A stretch of 64,000 nucleotides of DNA from Neptunicoccus cionae. Lineage in GTDB: Bacteria; Pseudomonadota; Alphaproteobacteria; Rhodobacterales; Rhodobacteraceae. Position numbers and translations under genes: made by a program. Each line of letters starts with the position of its first letter. Within the stretch, counting starts at the first letter, position 1. Shown here piece after piece: positions 17,211 through 25,073 of the stretch. Below the pieces are notes generated by a model. The model saw nothing but the letters and a program-made list of their open reading frames with translations. It was not told where the DNA came from and did not search any database. Where the stretch lies: contig NZ_PKOJ01000002.1 of assembly GCF_002860325.1 (NCBI RefSeq), forward strand, positions 186,001-250,000, written 5' to 3'.

Positions 17211-18146
17211 ATGATCAACGTTCTCTTTTCGGCACGTGCCGCACAATGGCCCGTGTACCGCACCCCGCTGGAATCCGCTTTTGCCAGAAAAGGGTTGGAT
17301 GTTAAACTGATAGATCACACAGATGCCCCTGAAACGATTGACTATCTGGTCTATGCTCCGGCACGTGATGATGACGATCTTAGCGTCTATACAAATCTGA
17401 AACTGATCCAGAGCCTCTGGGCCGGGCCTGACAGGTTGCTTAAAAACGAAACCCTTACTCAGCCGATGGCCCGTATGGTCGATCCGGGAATGACACAGGG
17501 CATGGTAGACTACGTCTTCGGCCATATCATGCGTCACCATCTGGAAGTGGACCGTTTCGCCAATGCCAAACCGGGAGAATGGCTGATGGATTGGGCCCCG
17601 CCCCTGCCCGCGGACCGCACGGTCGCTATCCTTGGCATTGGTGCACTTGGTATGGCCTGTGCCAGAGTGGCCCACGACTACGGCTTTAAAGTGATCGGCT
17701 GGAGCCGGACACAAAAAGAAGGGGCACCTTTTACTTGTTATGCGGGCGAGGACGGGCTCAAAAACACCCTTGCCGAAGCGGATATCATCGTCACACTCTT
17801 GCCCAACACCCCCGCAACCGAGGGGCTGATCAATGCAGACACAATTGCGCAGATGAAGGACGGAGCAGCGATAATCAATCCCGGCCGTGGCCAGTTGATC
17901 AACGACGATGCACTGCTTGCAGCGCTAGACAAAGGCAAGATTTCAGGGGCCACGCTGGATGTGTTCCATACCGAACCCCTGCCAGAGCAACACCCTTACT
18001 GGCACCATCCGAACGTTCTCGTCACACCCCATGTGGCTTCGGAAACCCGTGCCGTAACCGCAGCCGATGTGGTCGCAGAAAACATCGCGCGGGTCGAGCA
18101 GGGTCAGGAAGCGCTTTACCTGATCGACCCTGCGCTCAAATACTAG
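17211..18146 (+). CDS. ghrA: glyoxylate/hydroxypyruvate reductase (D-2-hydroxyacid dehydrogenase)
   Basis: The 311-residue protein reduces glyoxylate or hydroxypyruvate with NADPH, judging by similarity to the GhrA branch. The Rossmann motif LGIGALGMACARVAHDYG, the WSRTQKEG segment after beta-2, the ADIIVTLLPNTPATEGLI loop, INPGRGQLINDDAL, and the catalytic His in HPNVLVTPHVASETR are all visible. It is nine bases downstream of rodA, close enough for read-through. A hairpin-rich palindromic element follows the stop. The assignment to GhrA rather than another 2-hydroxyacid dehydrogenase is likely but not certain. Confidence 0.88.
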   Translation: MINVLFSARAAQWPVYRTPLESAFARKGLDVKLIDHTDAPETIDYLVYAPARDDDDLSVYTNLKLIQSLWAGPDRLLKNETLTQPMARMVDPGMTQGMVDYVFGHIMRHHLEVDRFANAKPGEWLMDWAPPLPADRTVAILGIGALGMACARVAHDYGFKVIGWSRTQKEGAPFTCYAGEDGLKNTLAEADIIVTLLPNTPATEGLINADTIAQMKDGAAIINPGRGQLINDDALLAALDKGKISGATLDVFHTEPLPEQHPYWHHPNVLVTPHVASETRAVTAADVVAENIARVEQGQEALYLIDPALKY

Positions 18147-18237
18147 GGCAGAGTCGGGGGCATTCTGCCCCCGCACCCCCTGAGGATATTTTCCAGAAAA
18201 GAGCGCTTTCAATGTTCCCGAAATACTCCCGCCGGAG
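18146..18237. repeat. Roseobacter-type intergenic palindromic element
   Basis: The gap between two convergent genes starts with overlapping hairpins (GGGGGCA 18156-18162 with TGCCCCC 18166-18172; GGGCAGA 18146-18152 with TCTGCCC 18164-18170). It continues with CACCCCCTGAGGATATTTTC and ends with TTCAATGTTC(CCG)AAATACTCC at 18208-18229 followed by CGCCGGAGG. GGATATTT and AAATACTCC are near-inverted copies. The last part recurs at 45620-45641, also between convergent genes. It probably works as a terminator-like or REP-like element. Confidence 0.6.
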
Positions 18238-18246
18238 GCTCCTGCT

Positions 18247-19029
18247 CTATCGCAGGATCGGTGGTTTATCAGGGTTAGAACCGGGCGCTTCGATCGTTCG
18301 GGTTTTGGGCTGTTCCGGCTCCGGCAAATCAAACCGCAGACCGTGTTTGGCAAGAGCGCCGCTGAGCGGGTTTTGCGCACTCAGGAACACAACATCAAGC
18401 GATCCGGCTTCGATCCCTGAAAAGGTCAGCGCCTCGGAAATGGCAGCAGCAATCGCGCTTTGCGCTTCGGGGATGGCGTCTATGAACGCCATCACATGGC
18501 TGCGCGGACGGTTTTCATATTCGATCTGCGCAAGATAGGCGAATTTGGCCAGTCCGGCCATTGTCGCCAGTTTGGTATCAAGCGCTGTAACAAGTGTTTC
18601 CGGCAGTGTGCCGGGCGGAAAGATGGCACTTGGTGTTGCCTCTTGCGCTTCCGGCGCGGTACCGAGCGTTTCGTTCAGCCAGTCCACTGCAGTATCGGGC
18701 AGAAGCATCGAAGAAGGTGCAACGGCAAGGTTCACCCCGAGCCCTATACCCTGCCCTGCCAGCAAGGCTGCGATCTGGCGGCCCGCCATAGCCAGAAACG
18801 GTGTTACGGATTGGGTGAATTCCCCCATTCGGTCTTCACTGTCAAACACCAATGCATATCGCGCGCCCTCGACTTCGAAAACTGCGGGCGTGACGCGATC
18901 GTCCACAGGTTCGGTTTCCAGCACGAGAAACAATTCGCTGTCGGCAACACGTTCGTAAAAGGCCATGCGTTTTGCTGTATCATCCGGCGCAGCTTCCATA
19001 GCAGCATGGGCGGTATCAAGAAGGGTCAT
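18247..19029 (-). CDS. SseB-family protein
   Basis: The 260-residue soluble protein has the SseB N-terminal domain (FYERVADSELFLVLETEP, then ALVFDSEDRMGEF and MAGRQIAALLAGQGIGLGVN) and a C-terminal region of the SseB_C type. SseB itself is named for an enhanced serine sensitivity phenotype in E. coli, but the molecular role is not settled. Its start overlaps the stop of the DNA-glycosylase-like gene upstream by 4 bp (ATGA), so the two are one operon. There is no sign of secretion. Confidence 0.82.
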   Translation of the reverse strand: MTLLDTAHAAMEAAPDDTAKRMAFYERVADSELFLVLETEPVDDRVTPAVFEVEGARYALVFDSEDRMGEFTQSVTPFLAMAGRQIAALLAGQGIGLGVNLAVAPSSMLLPDTAVDWLNETLGTAPEAQEATPSAIFPPGTLPETLVTALDTKLATMAGLAKFAYLAQIEYENRPRSHVMAFIDAIPEAQSAIAAAISEALTFSGIEAGSLDVVFLSAQNPLSGALAKHGLRFDLPEPEQPKTRTIEAPGSNPDKPPILR

Positions 19030-19613
19030 AAAAGCTCCGTTACGCGGTGGCGCAAGTGTGGGATTAGGTCGGTTTCAAACCAGGGGTTCTTTTTAAGCCA
19101 ACTGGTATTGCGCCAGCTCGGATGAGGCAACGGGATAATGTACGGATCGTATTTCTGCCAGTTCGCAACCGTTTCCGACATGGATTTTGCGCCCAAATGC
19201 CACTTTTGTGCATACCCACCGACAAGCAGGGTAAGGCGCACCTGCGGCATCAAGGCCAGCGTATCCGCCCGCCAGTGGTCTGCGCAGATTTTCGGCGGCG
19301 GCAGGTCGGAACCCTTGGCATCATATCCGGGAAAGCAGAAAGCCATAGGAAAGATCGCAACCTTGTCCTGATCGTAGAATGTGGCGCTGTCCACCCCCAT
19401 CCACTGGCGCAAGCGGTCGCCGGAGGCATCGGTAAATGGACGGCCCGAAGCATGAACCCGCGCGCCCGGCGCCTGTCCCACAACCATAATTCGTGCGGTT
19501 TGCGACAACCAGACCACGGGGCGCGGCCTGTGGGCGGTCTTAGTGACCGCAAACCGCTCTGCACACAGGCGGCAGGCGCGAATATTGCGGATATGGTCCG
19601 TAAAAGTATGCAT
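19026..19613 (-). CDS. uracil-DNA glycosylase superfamily protein
   Basis: The 195-residue form (start ATG 19613, MHTFTDHIRNIRAC) matches the COG1573-like uracil-DNA glycosylase superfamily. Motif 1 is VVGQAPGARVHASGRPFTDA, and the C-terminal motif is LPHPSWRNTSW. Cys at CRLC could contribute to a cluster as in family 4/5 enzymes, but the full four-Cys set is not evident, so an iron-sulfur cluster is doubtful. An upstream ATG at 19670 would add 19 residues but would overlap a palindromic operator at 19669-19688, so the shorter start is preferred. The activity on uracil is not proven. Confidence 0.78.
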   Translation of the reverse strand: MHTFTDHIRNIRACRLCAERFAVTKTAHRPRPVVWLSQTARIMVVGQAPGARVHASGRPFTDASGDRLRQWMGVDSATFYDQDKVAIFPMAFCFPGYDAKGSDLPPPKICADHWRADTLALMPQVRLTLLVGGYAQKWHLGAKSMSETVANWQKYDPYIIPLPHPSWRNTSWLKKNPWFETDLIPHLRHRVTELL

Positions 19614-19668
19614 CCCAGGCCATGTATCAGGGTTTTGACGAGAGGCAAAGGTAAGGTGTTTCCAGTAC

Positions 19669-19688
19669 ATTTCCAGATTTATCGAAAT
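19669..19688. promoter_or_regulatory. ArsR-type operator, site 1
   Basis: ATTTCCAGATTTATCGAAAT is an imperfect palindrome with ATTTC/GAAAT outer arms. It lies 41 bases before arsR and is matched by a second site 32 bp further on (start to start), about three helical turns, so two dimers would bind on the same face. Confidence 0.6.
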
Positions 19689-19700
19689 GTTTCTTGATTA

Positions 19701-19720
19701 ATTTCCATAAATCTAGAAAT
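19701..19720. promoter_or_regulatory. ArsR-type operator, site 2
   Basis: ATTTCCATAAATCTAGAAAT has the same outer arms as site 1 and an inner AT-rich dyad. It ends 8 bases before the ATG of the ArsR-family gene, so it must overlap the promoter core; a TTGATT at 19694-19699 could be the -35. Autorepression is the natural reading. Confidence 0.65.
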
Positions 19721-19728
19721 ATAGCGAT

Positions 19729-20082
19729 ATGACACATGGAATCGAAAAAGACATTAGTATCGAAGATGCGGCGCAGGCTTTCGCAGCACTTGGATCGGAA
19801 CAGCGCCTTGGCGTATTGCAAACACTCGTTCGTGCCGGCCCCAACGGGCTTTCGATGGGGGAATTGGGCAAACGCACCGGCGTTCCGGGATCAACCCTGA
19901 ACCACCATCTGCGGTTTCTTGTGCACGCGGGGCTGGTGGAACAGGCCAAACAGGGGCGCAGCGTAATCTGTTCGTCTGTAGCTTATGACATGACCCGCTC
20001 TCTTTCGAATTTCATTCTGAAAAACTGCTGTGCGGATGCAAATCACCCGGATGCACATGACCAGCACCTAGAGGACCGTTGA
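19729..20082 (+). CDS. ArsR/SmtB-family repressor
   Basis: The 117-residue winged-helix protein contains LGSEQRLGVLQTLVRAGPNG, the recognition helix MGELGKRTGVPGSTLNHHLR and the wing LVHAGLVEQAKQGRSVICSS, all typical of ArsR/SmtB. A Cys pair (NCCADANHPDAHDQH) near the C-terminus, followed by His residues, could bind a metal or metalloid. The ATG has no good ribosome-binding site and lies close to the predicted promoter, so the mRNA may be leaderless. It is followed after one base by a permease gene, which it presumably controls. Confidence 0.88.
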   Translation: MTHGIEKDISIEDAAQAFAALGSEQRLGVLQTLVRAGPNGLSMGELGKRTGVPGSTLNHHLRFLVHAGLVEQAKQGRSVICSSVAYDMTRSLSNFILKNCCADANHPDAHDQHLEDR

Positions 20083-20083
20083 T

Positions 20084-21112
20084 ATGACCGAGTCGACCAC
20101 AAATCCTGATTTCTGGCAGCGCTACAAGCCGGATAACGCCTGGATTGCAATTGCTATCATCTTTCTGGCGGTGGCGGTGATGGTGCCCCGCGACCTGCTT
20201 GGTGTTGGGCAGGATACCCTGTCTTCTGTACTGGGCACCGCCCCGTTTATTTTGTTCGCAGTATTTATGGTAGCCTACCTCAAAGCCACAGGGGCCGAGG
20301 GCATCGTTGCTGAAGCCTTCAAAGGAAGCCCTGCACGTATGGTGGTTCTGGCCGCACTCGTGGGCGGGATTGCTCCGTTCTGTTCGTGTGAGGTTATTCC
20401 CTTCGTGGCGGCCCTTCTGGCAATGGGCGTGCCTTTGGCCGCGGTAATGGCTTTCTGGCTGTCCTCGCCGATCATGGACCCGCCGATGTTCATCATTACC
20501 AGTGCTGCACTGGGGGTGGATTTTGCCATCGCCAAAACAATTGCGGCCGTTTGCTTTGGCCTGTTCGGGGGATTTGTTGTGATGGCATTCAGCCGCACTG
20601 CTCTCTTCACCGATCCCTTGCGCCCCGACGCCCAAGGGGGCGGTTGCGGATGCGGCGCAAATCCGTTCACAGGCAAACCGGTCTGGGGTTTCTGGCAGGA
20701 TTCCGAACGTCTGAACCAGTTTAAAACCACCGCGACCCATAACCTTGTGTTTCTGCTAAAGTGGTTGACGCTCGCCTATACGGTAGAGGCTGTTATGGTC
20801 CGTTATGTGCCAGCTGAATGGATTGCCAATATCCTTGGCGGCGACGGGTTTGGGCCTACCCTGCTTGGTGCACTGGTGGGTGGGCCTGCCTATCTCAACG
20901 GGTATGCCGCTGCTCCGCTGGTCGGTGGTCTGATCGACCAAGGCATGAGCCAGGGCGCTGCTATGAGCTTCATGATGGCCGGATCAGTCAGTTGCATTCC
21001 AGCCGCTATCGCGGTCTGGGCGATTGTGAAGCCTCGGGTGTTTACGGCCTACATCGCGTTTGGTTTCACCGGTTCTTTGATGGCAGGACTTCTCTGGTCC
21101 GCCTGGACCTGA
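20084..21112 (+). CDS. ArsP-like/DUF318 permease
   Basis: The 342-residue membrane protein has about eight transmembrane segments and belongs to the predicted permease family PF03773, which includes organoarsenical exporters. The first half contains the conserved APFCSCEVIPF with Cys100 and Cys102, then FWLSSPIMDPPMFIIT. A cytoplasmic loop has a Cys/Gly cluster (GGGCGCGANPFTG) that may bind a metal(loid). The second half repeats the fold (LVGGPAYLNGYAAAPLVGG, SFMMAGSVSCIPAAIAVW). Pairing with an ArsR-family repressor supports a resistance role, probably to a metalloid or thiol-binding compound; the substrate is not established. Confidence 0.85.
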   Translation: MTESTTNPDFWQRYKPDNAWIAIAIIFLAVAVMVPRDLLGVGQDTLSSVLGTAPFILFAVFMVAYLKATGAEGIVAEAFKGSPARMVVLAALVGGIAPFCSCEVIPFVAALLAMGVPLAAVMAFWLSSPIMDPPMFIITSAALGVDFAIAKTIAAVCFGLFGGFVVMAFSRTALFTDPLRPDAQGGGCGCGANPFTGKPVWGFWQDSERLNQFKTTATHNLVFLLKWLTLAYTVEAVMVRYVPAEWIANILGGDGFGPTLLGALVGGPAYLNGYAAAPLVGGLIDQGMSQGAAMSFMMAGSVSCIPAAIAVWAIVKPRVFTAYIAFGFTGSLMAGLLWSAWT

Positions 21113-21117
21113 TTAGA

Positions 21118-21145
21118 AAACGGGGCGGATTGATCCGCCCCGTTT
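21118..21145. terminator. bidirectional terminator between permease and antiporter operons
   Basis: AAACGGGGCGGAT (21118-21130) pairs perfectly with ATCCGCCCCGTTT (21133-21145). A and T tracts flank both sides, so it can end transcription of the permease (+) and of the antiporter operon (-). Confidence 0.93.
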
Positions 21146-21171
21146 CCATTTAACTTATATGCTGTTGCGCT

Positions 21172-22866
21172 TCAGAGGAAGTTCACCAGCAAAGCTGCCG
21201 CCAGCAGCACCGCCACCCACAACACCATTGACCCTGTCGGCCAAACGCGTGCGATACGCCCTTCCGGTCCGTGGGTTTTGTAAAGGCCGGTCGCTACATC
21301 GGTTAACTGACGCAGCGCAAAACGGGTCACGCCGGTCCACATCCGTCCGATCATCAGTGCGGCGTAACCGATCACCGCCGGTGCCATGCGGCGATAGCTC
21401 CAGTCGGTATCGAGATACACACTCCGCGTCATGGACGGATAGAGCCCTGATTTAACCAGAAGTACGTAGGACAGAAGCGCGAAAAACAACAACTGGAACT
21501 GGGTCACAATATGGGTCAGCGTGTAAGGCGCGTAATCCACAGCGAAGGGCAGCAGATCATAGAGCATCGTAGGGAAAATCCCGAGCGCGATACAAAGGGC
21601 AGCAGTCATCCCCATCGCCAGCAACATCTGCACAGGCGCTTCTTTCGGGCGCAAACCGCTATCGCGACCAAAGAAGACATTGTGCAGGATCTTCAGACCG
21701 GAGTGGTGCAAAGTCACCGCCGAGGCAAACAACAGCACCCCCCAGATGATGTAATATCCCTTGTAGGCCGCAGCCGAGAGGATCAGCGATTTGGAGATGA
21801 AACCGGAAAGCCACGGGAATGCGGCGATCGACATGGCGCCGATAGCGCAGAAAATTAACGTCAGCGGCATGGTTTTGTGCAGTCCGCCAAGTTCAGACGC
21901 TTTGGCGGTTCCGGTCCGGTACAGCACGGCCCCGACGCCCATGAACAGCAGCGCCTTGTATAGAATACCCGCAAAAGCGTGGGCTACAGTGCCGTTCAAA
22001 GACAGCTCTGTCCCGATGCCGACACCTACCACCATAAAGCCAAGCTGGATGTTCAAGGAATAGGCCAGCACGCGGCGCAGATCGTTTTCAAGTATGGCGT
22101 AGAGCGTCGGCAGCAGGGTCATGACCGCACCTACATAGATCAGCAGTTCCGTGCCCGGAAATCCCCGCGCCAGTGCATATATGGCCAGTTTTGTGGTGAA
22201 GGCCGACAGGATAACCGTGCCTGTTACAGTAGCCGCAGGATAGGCATCGCTCAGCCAGTTCCCCATCAGAGGGAAAGCCGCTTTTATCCCGAAAGACCCG
22301 AGGAGAAGCCATGTGCCCAGACTACCAGGATTCATTGCTTCAAAGGTGAAGGAACCGGTTTCTTGCCAGATCAGTACGGTACCGGCCAGTAGCATCACAC
22401 CTGATGAAACCTGAATGATCAGATAGCGCATCCCCGTTGCAAGCGCCCCTTCTGTTCGGCGCGCCCAGATCAGAAAGACCGAAGTAATCGCCGTGCCTTC
22501 CCAGAACAGGAACAACGCGATCAGATCACCGGCAAAGACCGCGCCGATGGCGGAACCGGAATAGGCCAGAGCGGCCACCTGCTGCACTGTATCTTTCACG
22601 TGCAGTGCATACAGATTTGCCAGAAAGGCCGCGACGCAGAAAATGATCGCAAAGATGCGGGACAGACGGTCCACCCGCATCAATTCCAGTTCAACGTTCA
22701 ATAGTTGGGCGGAGAACAGATTGCCCTCAGGCAGGTTCCAGATCAGATATAGCGCAACCAACGGCACCGCCAGAAGCACCCCTGCCCGCAAGGCCCCTTT
22801 GGGCAGCAGCGCCAGAAGGGCAGCACCGGCGAAGAACAGAAAAGCAATAGGGAAGGCTTCAACCAT
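21172..22866 (-). CDS. antiporter-like subunit (NuoL/N/MrpD superfamily), third copy
   Basis: The 564-residue polytopic protein is the last gene of the antiporter operon. It carries the hallmark charged membrane residues: Glu in LFLFWEGTAITSVFLIW, Lys in GSFGIKAAFPLMGNWLSDAY, and Lys in HAFAGILYKALLFMGVGAVL, which line the proton path in this superfamily. The start ATG 22866 overlaps the previous stop by 8 bp; a longer form from 22911 would overlap further and is rejected. It is more NuoL-like than the MrpD at 25074. The extra C-terminal part (FALRQLTDVATGLYKTHGPE) resembles the lateral tail of NuoL-like proteins. It may be a proton channel rather than an exchanger. Confidence 0.88.
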   Translation of the reverse strand: MVEAFPIAFLFFAGAALLALLPKGALRAGVLLAVPLVALYLIWNLPEGNLFSAQLLNVELELMRVDRLSRIFAIIFCVAAFLANLYALHVKDTVQQVAALAYSGSAIGAVFAGDLIALFLFWEGTAITSVFLIWARRTEGALATGMRYLIIQVSSGVMLLAGTVLIWQETGSFTFEAMNPGSLGTWLLLGSFGIKAAFPLMGNWLSDAYPAATVTGTVILSAFTTKLAIYALARGFPGTELLIYVGAVMTLLPTLYAILENDLRRVLAYSLNIQLGFMVVGVGIGTELSLNGTVAHAFAGILYKALLFMGVGAVLYRTGTAKASELGGLHKTMPLTLIFCAIGAMSIAAFPWLSGFISKSLILSAAAYKGYYIIWGVLLFASAVTLHHSGLKILHNVFFGRDSGLRPKEAPVQMLLAMGMTAALCIALGIFPTMLYDLLPFAVDYAPYTLTHIVTQFQLLFFALLSYVLLVKSGLYPSMTRSVYLDTDWSYRRMAPAVIGYAALMIGRMWTGVTRFALRQLTDVATGLYKTHGPEGRIARVWPTGSMVLWVAVLLAAALLVNFL

Positions 22867-23269
22867 TGTGGCGCTCCTCGTCCTGTTCGTCTTGAGGGTA
22901 GGATTCGCCATCTACATCGTTCGGGGCGTAGTAAGTTTCGGGCCGACGGACCCACCCTCCGCAGAATTTGGCAAGCAGTACAGCCCCGGCTGTCATCAAT
23001 ATTCCGTACAACGCGTAAAAACCGGGGATGTTCTCAACCGAGACGTAGGTATGTTTGTGATAGAAAAAATCCGCAAGAAACAGGACCGCACACAGGACAA
23101 CCAAGGTGTAAAACAGTGTCTTGGCCATTTTCGGATCGGCCAGCGCTGTGAACATGCGGCCTAAGGCAGGATAGCCTGCAACATCATCCGCCCTGTTGTG
23201 GGACATTTGGCCTGTCCCGTCGCGTGCAACGTGCGGGGACGCAGGTTCGGTTTGCTTTTGATCAGACAT
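22859..23269 (-). CDS. small membrane protein in antiporter operon (unrecognised)
   Basis: The 136-residue product has a polar N-terminus, two transmembrane helices (TLFYTLVVLCAVLFLADFFY and FYALYGILMTAGAVLLAKF) and an acidic C-terminal tail (NDVDGESYPQDEQDEERH). I do not recognise the family. It lies between two antiporter-like subunits with overlaps or two-base spacing, so it is very likely a component or assembly factor of the same complex. Confidence 0.75.
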   Translation of the reverse strand: MSDQKQTEPASPHVARDGTGQMSHNRADDVAGYPALGRMFTALADPKMAKTLFYTLVVLCAVLFLADFFYHKHTYVSVENIPGFYALYGILMTAGAVLLAKFCGGWVRRPETYYAPNDVDGESYPQDEQDEERHNG

Positions 23270-23271
23270 AG

Positions 23272-23601
23272 TTACCCTCTGTCCTCTGCGGCAATGATCT
23301 TCTTGGCCCAGCCGCGTGCCTCGTCCTTCGGGATGGTCAGGGTCTGGGCGATTTTATAGGCGAAACGGGCCTCGCTCAGCGCCGGAAAGCGGGAGCGCAA
23401 CACGTTGAGTTCGTACCCGCGTGCACGGTTCAGACCGGCGCAGGTCTCGATAACCTCGCCAATGTCCATGTCGAAATGGGCGCGCAAGGCCTTGCGAATA
23501 TAAATCTCGCGCTGGCCTTCCTGTTCCAGACGTTTGGAATAGGTCAAATCGGTCTCGTCTTCCCGCGGGACGTCTGTCTCAAAGTCTTTGTGTTTGCTCA
23601 T
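23272..23601 (-). CDS. small soluble protein in antiporter operon (unrecognised)
   Basis: The 109-residue product has no membrane segment and is rich in charged residues. The start ATG 23601 overlaps the stop of the upstream NuoL-like gene (ATGA). The sequence (KHKDFETDVPREDETDLTYS, then IYIRKALRAHFDMDIGEVIE) is helical with no domain I know. Being the only soluble protein in the operon, it is a candidate regulator or peripheral subunit. Confidence 0.7.
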   Translation of the reverse strand: MSKHKDFETDVPREDETDLTYSKRLEQEGQREIYIRKALRAHFDMDIGEVIETCAGLNRARGYELNVLRSRFPALSEARFAYKIAQTLTIPKDEARGWAKKIIAAEDRG

Positions 23602-25064
23602 TGGGGTACTCCAAGCATGGGCGTGAGGAATTCCACCAATGTGCCTGCATACAAGAACAGGATCACACAACCGATGGCCGTGAAGACGGGGGGGATGTAA
23701 CAGAAAGCCGGTGCTTCCTTGACCCCGTTATAGGGATTGTCAGGCGAAGTACTGAAGAAGCCTTGCGCCACAACCGGCAGCAGATAGCTCAGGCTTAGCA
23801 GGGAAGAGGCCATCAACACGCCGATCATGATCTTGTGATCCGCATCCGCTGCCCCGACCATCAGCAGCCATTTAGACCAGCTTCCGCCAAGGGGCGGCAA
23901 GCCGATGATGGACAGCGCACCGATCAGAAAGGCGAAATAGGTGAACGGCATACTGCGCCCCAAGCCCTTCATCTGGCTGATGTTGCTTTTGTGGGTGGCC
24001 ACATAGATTGCACCGGCACACATGAACAGGGTGATCTTGCCCATCGCGTGCATGGCAATCTGAAGCGCACCGCCCATAACCCCCATCTGCGTTGCCAGCG
24101 CCAGACCAAGTGTCACATAGCTGAGCTGGGACACCGTAGAATAAGCCAGCCGTCGCTTCAGGTTGTCCTGCTGGTAAGCCACGATAGAGCTCGCCAGAAT
24201 GGTATAGGCGGCAATCCACATCAACCAGTCGGACGCCCCCGTATCAGCCAGAAAGTCGATCCCGAAAGTGTATACGCCCACTTTCAGCATGGTGAACACA
24301 CCAGCCTTCACAACCGCCACAGCATGCAGCAGTGCCGAAACCGGGGTCGGAGCCACCATCGCCGCAGGCAGCCAGCGGTGGAAGGGCATCAACGCGGCCT
24401 TACCGATACCAAAGGCAAACAGACCCAGCAGGATCGGCACAAGCAGTCCTTCGACCTTGCCTTGCAGGATGCCGCCGGGCACAAAGTCCAACGTTCCGGC
24501 CAGCGTGTAGGTCCAGATGATTGCCGTCAGGAACAGCGCGATAGAGGTGCCGATCAGCACGCCAAGATAAGTGCGCGCACCACGGATCGCTTCCGGCGTA
24601 CCCTTGTGGGCGACCAGCGGATAAGTGGAAACGGTCAGAACCTCGTAAAACAGGAAAAGCGTCAACAGGTTCGCAGAAAAGGCGATCCCGATCGCCGCAG
24701 AAATCGCCGCCGAAAAACAGGCGAAGAAACGGGCGTGGTGTTTCTCTTTGTTGCCGCGCATGTAGCCAAGGCCGTAAATGTGGGTCACGATCCACAGGCC
24801 GGAGGCCACCAGCGCAAACATCAGGCCAAGCGGCTCGACCTGTAGCGCGATTTGCAGGCCCGGCAGCATTTCCACCAGAACGATTTCTTCGGAGGTGCTG
24901 TTGCCCAGATTGCCCAGAACCCCCAGTACCGCGCCAAAGGTCAGGATAGCGCAGACAAAGGTAAACCCGTCACGCAGGTTGTCCTGTTTGGCAAAGGCCA
25001 TATTGCCAAACATTGCCAGCACAGGCAGCAGCAAGGCCAGAAAGATGAGCGTGTTCGTGTCCAT
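23598..25064 (-). CDS. antiporter-like subunit (NuoL-like), second copy
   Basis: The 488-residue polytopic protein has the proton-path residues of the superfamily: Glu in LFYEVLTVSTYPLVAHKG, Lys in GIGKAALMPFHRWLPAAM, and the NuoL/MrpA-type HAVAVVKAGVFTMLKVGV with its conserved His and Lys. The motif set is closer to NuoL/MrpA-N than to MrpD. It follows the MrpD gene by nine bases. In standard Mrp operons this function is the N-terminal part of MrpA, which is missing here, so this gene is its probable functional replacement. Confidence 0.88.
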   Translation of the reverse strand: MDTNTLIFLALLLPVLAMFGNMAFAKQDNLRDGFTFVCAILTFGAVLGVLGNLGNSTSEEIVLVEMLPGLQIALQVEPLGLMFALVASGLWIVTHIYGLGYMRGNKEKHHARFFACFSAAISAAIGIAFSANLLTLFLFYEVLTVSTYPLVAHKGTPEAIRGARTYLGVLIGTSIALFLTAIIWTYTLAGTLDFVPGGILQGKVEGLLVPILLGLFAFGIGKAALMPFHRWLPAAMVAPTPVSALLHAVAVVKAGVFTMLKVGVYTFGIDFLADTGASDWLMWIAAYTILASSIVAYQQDNLKRRLAYSTVSQLSYVTLGLALATQMGVMGGALQIAMHAMGKITLFMCAGAIYVATHKSNISQMKGLGRSMPFTYFAFLIGALSIIGLPPLGGSWSKWLLMVGAADADHKIMIGVLMASSLLSLSYLLPVVAQGFFSTSPDNPYNGVKEAPAFCYIPPVFTAIGCVILFLYAGTLVEFLTPMLGVPQ

Positions 25065-25073
25065 GTTCCTACC

